64,000 nt of DNA. It comes from Diadophis punctatus similis (Eukaryota; Chordata; Lepidosauria; Squamata; Dipsadidae). Location: the NCBI GenBank assembly GCA_023053685.1, contig JALIGW010000003.1, positions 138,815,126-138,879,125 on the forward strand, written 5' to 3'. The notes below the pieces were generated by a model that saw only the letters and a program-made list of their open reading frames with translations, did not search any database and had not been told where the DNA came from. This document shows, one piece after another, positions 57,109 to 64,000 of the stretch. The number at the start of each line of letters is the position of its first letter. Position 1 is the first letter of the stretch. A program made the position numbers and the translations under genes.

Positions 57109-58382
57109 ACTGTTCTCCTCGTCCACTTCACCGCCCCTGGTTCGACCCCAGGGTTCCCCCTCCAACCATTCCGCCGCTGACTTTTCTCCTTGGCTAAAAC
57201 GGCCCTAGCCCTTCCGTCACAGCCCTTCCGTCACAGCCCCTCCCATCACAGCCCCTTCGTCACAGCCCTTTCGCCGAATGGGCCCAAAAGCCCGTTCACC
57301 CTGGGCTTTTTGGGCACACGGGACAGTTTTCCGCCAGCCATTCAAAGGAGCAAGAATCACACACCATTCTCCCTCATTCCTTCCAGTTCCACTCCACTCT
57401 GCCATAGTGTGTGTTTGCATACATGAGGATCCACGATAGATAGCAATGGGAGAACAATCCCACCTCCTTCTCCCTCATTCCTTCCTTTCCGTTCCCTTCC
57501 CACCCCCTTCTCCTTCATTCCTTCCAATTCCACTCCACTCTGCTTGCAAGTGTGTGTGTCTGTTTGCATGAGGATCCACGATAGATAGCAATGGGAGAAC
57601 AATCACGCCTCCTTCTCCCTCATTCCTTCCTTTCCATTCTTGGCAATCCTTTGGTCCTGATAAGAGTTGTTCATAAACAACTCTTCTTAATTGATCTAAA
57701 TCACCGCAGTTTAAAAACAGTAGCCTTGTCTGACTCAATTCACTGGAATAATTACGATCTTGTATTAATCTATTTGGTAATTGTGTGCAATGACACATAA
57801 GTAATCAATATGGTTTCGGTTGCCATATTCACCACAATCTTGGCAATCATTGGTCCTGATAAGAGTTGTTCATAAACAACTCTTCTTAATTTATCTAAAT
57901 CAACAGCGATAATCTTTTCTTTTCAACAGCTATAGTCACTTTTTCCTTCCAAACAAAGCTAAACTCAGAAAGTTATCCCATCAATAGATATGGAAGGAGA
58001 AGGGGGTGGGAGGGGAACGGAAAGGAAGGAATGAGGGAGAAGGAGGTGTGATTGTTCTCCCATTGCTATCTACCGTGGATCCTCATGTATGCAAGCACAC
58101 ACTAAGGCAGAGTGGAGTGGAACTGGAAGGAATGAGGGAGAAGGGGGTGTGATTCTTGCTCCTCTGATTGGCTGGCGGCAAACTGTCACGTTGTGAACGG
58201 GCTTTTGGGCCCATTCGGCGAAAGGGCTGTGACAAAGGGGCTGCGACGGGAGGGGCTGGGACAGAAGGGCTGGGACGGAAGGGCTAGGGCCGTTTCAGCC
58301 AAGGAGAAAGTCAGCGGTGGAATGGTTGGAGGGGGAACCCTGGGGTCGAACCAGGGGCGGTGAAGTGGACGAGGAGAACAGT
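57109..58382. mobile_element. 1.27-kb element with about 400-bp inverted arms
   Basis: The left arm (57109-57516) and right arm (about 57993-58382) are close reverse complements, starting ACTGTTCTCCTCGTCCACTT and ending with its complement. GGTTCTAGA occurs 9 bp outside each end (57091-57099 and 58392-58400). The roughly 475-bp spacer has two direct copies of a segment starting CTTGGCAATC (57645 and 57838) and an extra partial copy of the arm (57517-57640). No transposase is recognised. Long inverted ends with 9-bp duplications would suit a Mutator-like element, but this is unproven. Confidence 0.7.
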
Positions 58383-58399
58383 CATAGACCCGGTTCTAG

Positions 58400-59220
58400 A
58401 GGCTTGTATGAAATCACACTGTTCTTCTTCTTTTCAACGCACTGCATTTACCTTTCAACCCTTTCATGGTTGATTGGAGGAGTAATAATGCCTGGAGGGC
58501 ATGGGGCTTTTATGCAAACTACTGACCATCTGACCTGACACTCAATCAGCAGAGAGAATCGCAATGAAAAGGAAGGAGGAAAGGGCGAGGGCAGCGTTTG
58601 TGATCTCAATCTGATTACCCTGGGAGAGGGAATACCATAAGCAATTTACAGGCGGCTGGTGTTTTGCAAACTGCAGCAATTTAAGAGCAGATTAAGAGAA
58701 ACACCTTTTTTTTTCTGGACTCTGGTGAATGGGAGCGACTGCCTTTGAAGTGGAATCCAGATTTCTATAATTATGCAAAAAGTAGTATGGCCATCCTTCC
58801 CATTGCAAATGTATTCATTTCCAATGACATCGTTTTATTTCATAAAGTTGTATGGACATTTACTTATTAAAAGTTCCATTTTTCCCCATTAACCCAATAA
58901 AATCATTATATGGATGGATACAAAATACATTAATTCACTTTAGGGAATCATCGCATGACGTATATTATCACAAAGTTATGAACTCTTACTTGGATATCTG
59001 ACAAAACAACTTCTCCCTTAGATGTTTGCCTGTAACCAGCATTCTTTTGGCTATGGCCTCATTAAGATTCTCATTTGCCAAGAAACAGCTGCATAGTAAC
59101 TTAAGACAGGACATTTGCAATACAAATGCACCAATTCAAGAATTTCTTCCTGTCCTCAGTTCCTAATCTTTTGAGCTTTCTGCAACAGCTTCCTTCTTTC
59201 CAGACTGAAGAACAAATGCT
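58400..59220. other. No recognised feature
   Basis: No repeat or gene recognised. Confidence 0.35.
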
Positions 59221-59224
59221 GCTG

Positions 59225-60036
59225 CTTTAAGAAGCTCCTTGTGAATTGAACTCTTGAAGAACCTCACTCTGTCAAAGACCTTGGAATACTCATATCAAAT
59301 TACCTAAGTGCCAAAGCCCACTGCAACAACATCGCCAAAAAGGCTTCAAAAGTTGTTAAACTAATCTTACGTAGCTTCTTCTCCGGTAATATCACACTAC
59401 TAACCAGAACATACAAAACATTCGCCAGACCAATCCTCGAATACAGTTCATCTGTCTGGAACCCACACCCCATATCGGACATAAATACATTAGAAAGTGT
59501 CCAGAGATAGTGTCCTCCACTCCTCTACTCGCAACAGAATACCTTACGCAACCAGACTTGAAATCCTAGGCTTAGAAAACTTAGAACTACTTTGCCTTCG
59601 GCACGACCTAAGCATAGCTCATAAAATTATCCGCTACAATGTCCTTCCTGTCAATGACTTCTTCAGCTTCAACCACAACAATACACGAGCACATAACAGA
59701 TACAAACTCAAAGTGAACCACTCCAAACTTGACTGTAGAAAATATGACTTTAGCAACAGAGTGGTAAATGCCTGGAATTCACTACCTGACTCTGTGGTTT
59801 CGTCACCAAACCCCCAAAACTTTGCCCTAAGACTGTCCACTGTTGACCTCACCTGATTCCTAAGAGGTCAGTAAGGGGCGTGCATAAGTGCACCAGTGTG
59901 CCTACCGTCCCTGTCCTAATGTTCCCTCTTATCAGTACCAATCTTATGTATATAAACAATGTTACATCTGTGTATATTACTAACACGTAATTGACAAAAT
60001 AAATAAATATAAATAAATAAATAAATAAATAAAAAT
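59225..60036 (+). mobile_element. LINE (CR1/L2 superclade) ORF2 C-terminus and tail
   Basis: The plus strand encodes TRLEILGLENLELLCLRHDL, HKIIRYN and FSNRVVNAWNSLPDSVV, typical C-terminal blocks of this LINE superclade. A 3' UTR and (AAATA)n tail follow. Upstream, RSFFSGNITLLTRTYKTF and RPILEYSSSVWNPH belong to the same protein in another frame. 5'-truncated. Confidence 0.85.
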
Positions 60037-60309
60037 AAGTAGTACTGTTTGTTTTCCAGACTCTTGTATAAAATCAGGCAACTTGAACAGCAAAGAAATG
60101 TGACACTTGTGCAAGGACCAAATGAGGAAGTTTTTGTAATTACTTCACAATTCTGGAGTTGCCGCCTTTTCTGCAATCAATTGTATTTGTTGTTGCTCTC
60201 TAAATAAGGTTTTATTGTCATTCCTCCTGCTTTTGTTTATTTATCACTACTATTTAGATTTCTACAATTTTAATCTTGTATTTTATATTTTAAATTTTAT
60301 GTCATAGAG

Positions 60310-60415
60310 CAGGGGTGTCAAACTGCGTCATACGCAGGCCGCACCCACCCCAACTCCGCGAAGGGGAAAAAAATGTTACGAAATATCACGTGACACAGAA
60401 AGTTTGACACCCGTG
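60310..60415. mobile_element. 106-bp hAT MITE, CAGGGGTGTCAAA ends
   Basis: CAGGGGTGTCAAACT and AGTTTGACACCCGTG ends, flanked by TCATAGAG and TCATATAG (7 of 8). Confidence 0.88.
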
Positions 60416-60545
60416 TCATATAGTATGCCTTATTTTAATTGTGATGCTTCTATCACTAATAAACAAACAAACTACTGTCTAGATCTGAGAAAGCTCTGGA
60501 TACAGAAAGCTTTCACTTGAACTGTTAAGACTGCTGTGTCTAATA

Positions 60546-61373
60546 ATAAAGGTTTTTGATTGGGTCAAAAGAAAATCCTTTCAAAACATTTCTTCAAATT
60601 TCTAGGTTCTATCATATCTCAAGACCTAAAATGGACACCTAACATCAAAAACATCATCAAAAAAGCACAACAAAGAATGTTATTTCTGCGCCAACTCAGG
60701 AAGCTCAAACTGCCCAAGGAGCTGCTGATACAGTTCTACAGAGGAATCATTGAGTCTGTCATCTGCACCTCTATAACTGTCTGGTTTGGTTCTGCAACCC
60801 AACAAGACAGACACAGACTTCAGAGGATAATCAGAACCGCTGAAAAAACAATTACTGCCAACCTGCCTTCCAACCTGTATACTGCACCAGTCAAAAAGAG
60901 GGACGTGAAAATATTTACTGACCCCTCGCATCCTGGACATAAATCGTTTCAACTTCTACCTTCAAAACGATGCTATAGAACACTGCACACCAAGACAACT
61001 AGACACAAGAACAGTTTTTCCCCGAATGCCATCACTCTGCTAAACAAATAATTCCCTCACCACTGTCAAACTATTCACTAAGGCTCCATTACTATTACTA
61101 TTAGTCTTCTCATCGTTCCTATCACCCATCTCCTCCCACTTATGACTGTATGACTGTAATTTGTTGCTTGTATCCTTACGATTTATATTAATATTGATTG
61201 TTTCCTGATTGCTTATTTGTACCCTATGACAATCATTAAGTGTTGTACCTCATGATTCTTGACAAATGTATCTTTTCTTTTATGTACACTGAGAGCATAT
61301 GCACCAAAGACAAATTCCTTGTGTGTCCAATCACACTTGGCCAATAAAGAATTCTATTCTATTCTATTCTATT
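60546..61373 (+). mobile_element. CR1-L3 (snake) LINE, ORF2 C-terminus, 3' UTR, (ATTCT)n
   Basis: A 160-residue frame has FKFLGSIISQDLKW, KKAQQRMLFLRQLRKLKL, QFYRGIIESVI, LQRIIRTAEKTI, DPSHPGHKSFQLLPS and NSFSPNAITLLN, a well-kept C-terminal domain. The 3' UTR runs to TTGGCCAATAAAGA and five ATTCT units at 61349-61373. It is the best copy of the family in the window; the RT catalytic core is missing by 5' truncation. Confidence 0.92.
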
Positions 61374-61379
61374 TCTGTA

Positions 61380-62600
61380 CTGAAGAAAATGCAAAGGTTA
61401 AGCATTCAATACAAATCTTTCGGAAACACCATCCCTCAACATTAATTGGATCATAGCTAGAACCCAGCAATTCTAGGATTTGTGATGCTACACTTTTCTT
61501 GTTTCTTATTTTCATTAGCCTTTGTGATCATTTAATATAGGTTTCTTCAGGCAAAAAACTCCAAAAAATAATCATACAACATATTCATCTGATGCAATTT
61601 TTAAAAGATTGGTTGTTTTGTAAGATCTGCTGGATACAATACGGTATTTGAGATAAGGAGAGGTAAAAGCTGCACAAGCAAGTGTCAGTTTCCCATTGAT
61701 TTCTCTTTTATGTTTCAAATGAAGTATTATCACTTTATCATATGTCCACACATGTTTATAACCCTCTTATGGCTTCAAAGAGCTTAGTTGTCATTCCGTA
61801 TCCAAATCATGTCACAAACATAAGTAAGATATATTTCTACTGTTTTCTGAATAGTGTAACAAAATGAATGGAAGCCTTGTCATCAGCGCCCAAAGAATGA
61901 AAGCTGTAGCATGTGAGTTTGATCTTTGCTCTGATTTCTGATAAAGACCCGTTTTTAAAAATGTGATTCCTGAACAGATAAGTGATACATCTGTAGAAAA
62001 CAGCAAATGATCTGGTATGAATTGAACTCTAAATTAATCCAGATCTGCATATAAAGTCACTGGGCAGCGTAATTTGGATTGCAATTGTAAACCTGACATA
62101 ATTTCTAAGAATATAAAATCTAAGAAGGGAAGGGGTGATCCAAAGTTTGTTTCTCAAAAACAGGCTAAAATAAAATATTTTATTATTTCTATTGAAATAT
62201 ACTAATTTTATATACAACATTATTCTGCTTATATATTGCAATACTCCATGTTGTATTACTTCATCCAAGCTCTCAAACCAGCTGAAATTTATTTAATCTG
62301 CCACACATAATCGGGTCCCAGAATTCCGTATGCAGAATTTCAGTTGCCTTACCGTTATTGGTCACAGAATATCTAGTGGAAACTTGTGTTTTCTATGAGG
62401 CAGGTTTGAAATATATCAAGTTAGTGCTGTTCTACCATTAGATATCACATTGCCTCTAGTACTTCTCAGAACTCTTCAAATGCGTATTGCTAGTATTGCT
62501 AGTATTGCTAATTTCTATAGCAACCTAATTGCTAATCTAATCAAAGAAGTTAATTTAATCATCTCTGCAAATTCTATAATCTTCACCAACCACTCTTCCT
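61380..62600. other. No recognised feature
   Basis: AT-rich DNA without recognised repeats. Confidence 0.35.
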
Positions 62601-62605
62601 TTGTA

Positions 62606-62890
62606 GGTATAGCTAATCCTCAATTTACATCCAGTCACCTAACAACTATTCAAAGCTACAATGGCCTGGGAAAGGGTGTTTCTGGCATTGTAAAACATTG
62701 TGCTGGCTGCTACTTCCTGCTGCCTCAGGATTGCATTTCAGATACTTGACAACTGGCTTTCATTTACGACTGGTAGCCAAATACCCTGCAAGCACGTGAT
62801 CACCATTTGCAATCTCCTCTGCCGGCTTCCCTAGAAAGTCAGTGGGGAAAACAGCAGGGAAATTTGCAAGTGGAGCAGTAGTGAGTTTCA
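62606..62890. mobile_element. Diverged CAGGTAGTCC MITE copy
   Basis: GGTATAGCTAATCCTCAATT, TTCAAAGCTACAATGGC and ACGTGATCACCATTTGC follow the order of the family interior. The right end is lost near the GATT run. Confidence 0.6.
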
Positions 62891-62910
62891 ATTACCTTTG
62901 CTACAAGTTC

Positions 62911-62912
<2 letters not shown>

Positions 62913-62968
<56 letters not shown>
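62913..62968. repeat. (GATT)14 microsatellite
   Basis: Uninterrupted GATT units at the 3' end of the reverse-strand LINE tail that follows. Confidence 0.97.
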
Positions 62969-62974
<6 letters not shown>

Positions 62975-63290
62975 CTATGCTGCCCTACTCCCTGAGGAAT
63001 CAGGGCGGCATACAACATTTTAAGGAACAACTAAACAATAAAATTATTAAAAACAGTTTAAAAAGAGTTTTAAAAAGACATACAAAACCATGCATACTTG
63101 GGGGAAAGTTGTCTCAAAATCACCCCACCTGCAGGAAGAGCCATGTCTTAATGGCTTTTCGGAAGGCCAGCAAGATGGGGATAATTCAGATCTCTGGGGG
63201 TAGTTGGTTCCAGAGAACAGGGGCCCCTACAGAGAAGGCCCTTCCCCTATTGGGAGGGGGAGGGCCCCTACAGAGAAGGCCCTCCCCCTA
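62969..63290 (-). mobile_element. L2-like LINE C-terminus and tail
   Basis: GCTGCCCTACTCCCTGAGG...CAGGGCGGCATAC is the reverse tail, then GGCTTTTCGGAAGGCC and GGTTCCAGAGAACAGG, the reverse of the ALWN/FRKA region seen at 5570-5650. GGGCCCCTACAGAGAAGGCC is repeated (63220 and 63266). Confidence 0.8.
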
Positions 63291-63411
63291 TTGGGAGCTT
63301 GCGCGCTTCTGCGCATGCACAGAGACTTCCAGATGGGTGGGCGGAGCCTCACGCCACCGCCACTACCGGTTCGCCCAATCCGGGGCGAACTGGTAGCAAC
63401 CCACCACTGAA
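63291..63411. mobile_element. Right end of a CAGTGGTGGGTT-type hAT
   Basis: TTCTGCGCATGCACAGAG and the end GGTAGCAACCCACCACTG match the family. The left end is not identifiable, so it is probably truncated by the LINE. Confidence 0.6.
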
Positions 63412-64000
63412 GTGGAGGGAAGGAAGGGGATCTGAAATCCTTTGTGAGGCTGCAGGTACAGAGCTGAAATCTTCAGAATTTCATCTCTGTTCCTGCAGCC
63501 TGAGAAGGATTTTTCGTCCCCTCCAAGCAGAAAGAGGAGGAGAAATCCTTTGTGGGGCTGCAGCTGAAATCTTCAGGATTTTAGCTCCACAAAGGGTTTC
63601 CCTTCTGTGCATGGAAAGGAGCTAAAATTCTTTGGTAGCTGGGAACATTTGAGAGCAAATGGGCTGCTCCCTGGTTGGGTTGCTCTGTCTGCTTAACCTG
63701 GGAGATCACCTAACTACCACAACCAAGAGTGCCAGAATTGTGGTTGTTGAGTGAAGTAGTCACCTAGGCATCTCACTTAATGATCACTTCATACATTCAT
63801 TTTATCATGCATTCTTTCACTTCTTCTGTCTTTCAACAAAGTTTATACGTTTTAGCAATAACATGTTCATTATTAGTACAGCTTTCTGTTTCAAACTCCA
63901 TCTTACATTGTTCAAAACTATAAAATCCTTTATCCGCTTTAATCCTGTCTGATAATTGTATACAAGAAAACCATTGACAAATATATCCTTAATTTGTCAA
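63412..64000. other. No recognised gene; short internal repeats
   Basis: GAAATCCTTTGTG and GAAATCTTCAG(A/G)ATTT recur between 63430 and 63590. The rest is unassigned. Confidence 0.3.

Overview
The window looks like vertebrate intergenic and intronic DNA from a squamate reptile, most probably a snake. The clues are CR1, RTE/BovB, L1, R4-like and L2-like LINE fragments, a tRNA-derived SINE matching the Sauria SINE, many hAT and Tc1/mariner-type non-autonomous elements, and a CR1-L3-like LINE whose 3' end runs into (ATTCT)n, a combination reported as typical of snake genomes. There is no bacterial or organellar signal. The species cannot be named from the sequence.

One protein-coding gene is convincing: CD83, on the minus strand from 14393 down to 5955. 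Four exons (14351-14393, 14060-14190, 6159-6372, 5955-6061) have consensus splice sites and compatible phases and join into 165 codons: signal peptide, V-type Ig domain and transmembrane segment. The last exon, for the cytoplasmic tail, was not found and is either beyond the left edge or too diverged. About 107 bp upstream of the start codon is a perfect NF-kB-type site (14500-14509), fitting the known NF-kB control of mammalian CD83. A CpG island at about 33.24-33.99 kb, 19 kb upstream, is a candidate promoter of an unidentified transcript.

Layout: 1-5.95 kb is CD83 downstream or 3' intronic sequence with simple repeats, a foldback element and an L2-like LINE tail. 5.95-14.4 kb is CD83, whose 7.7-kb intron 2 is packed with nested CR1 and hAT-like elements plus a repeat-poor island. 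14.4-33 kb is CD83 upstream DNA: a 1-kb TA-flanked transposon inserted in an L1, a BovB fragment, a Helitron with a helicase remnant, an R4-like tail, a hAT nested in a hAT, and CR1/L2 LINEs. 33-36 kb holds the CpG island, a foldback repeat and a CR1-L3 tail. 36-46 kb contains more DNA transposons, a solo LTR and a Sauria-type SINE. 46.3-50.7 kb holds a decayed L1, a CR1 and a tRNA-derived SINE. 50.7-52.5 kb is an unusual GC-rich block with inverted TTC9-like gene fragments, a 195-bp solo LTR, a foldback and a minisatellite. 53.6-58.4 kb holds a SINE, a hAT with a giant palindrome, a mariner with transposase remnant interrupted by a hAT, and a 1.27-kb inverted repeat. 59.2-64 kb has two further LINE tails and smaller elements.

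No element appears to keep an intact enzyme. The biological interest lies in the CD83 gene with its candidate control sites, and in an unusually legible record of nested insertion in which many elements keep exact target-site duplications.
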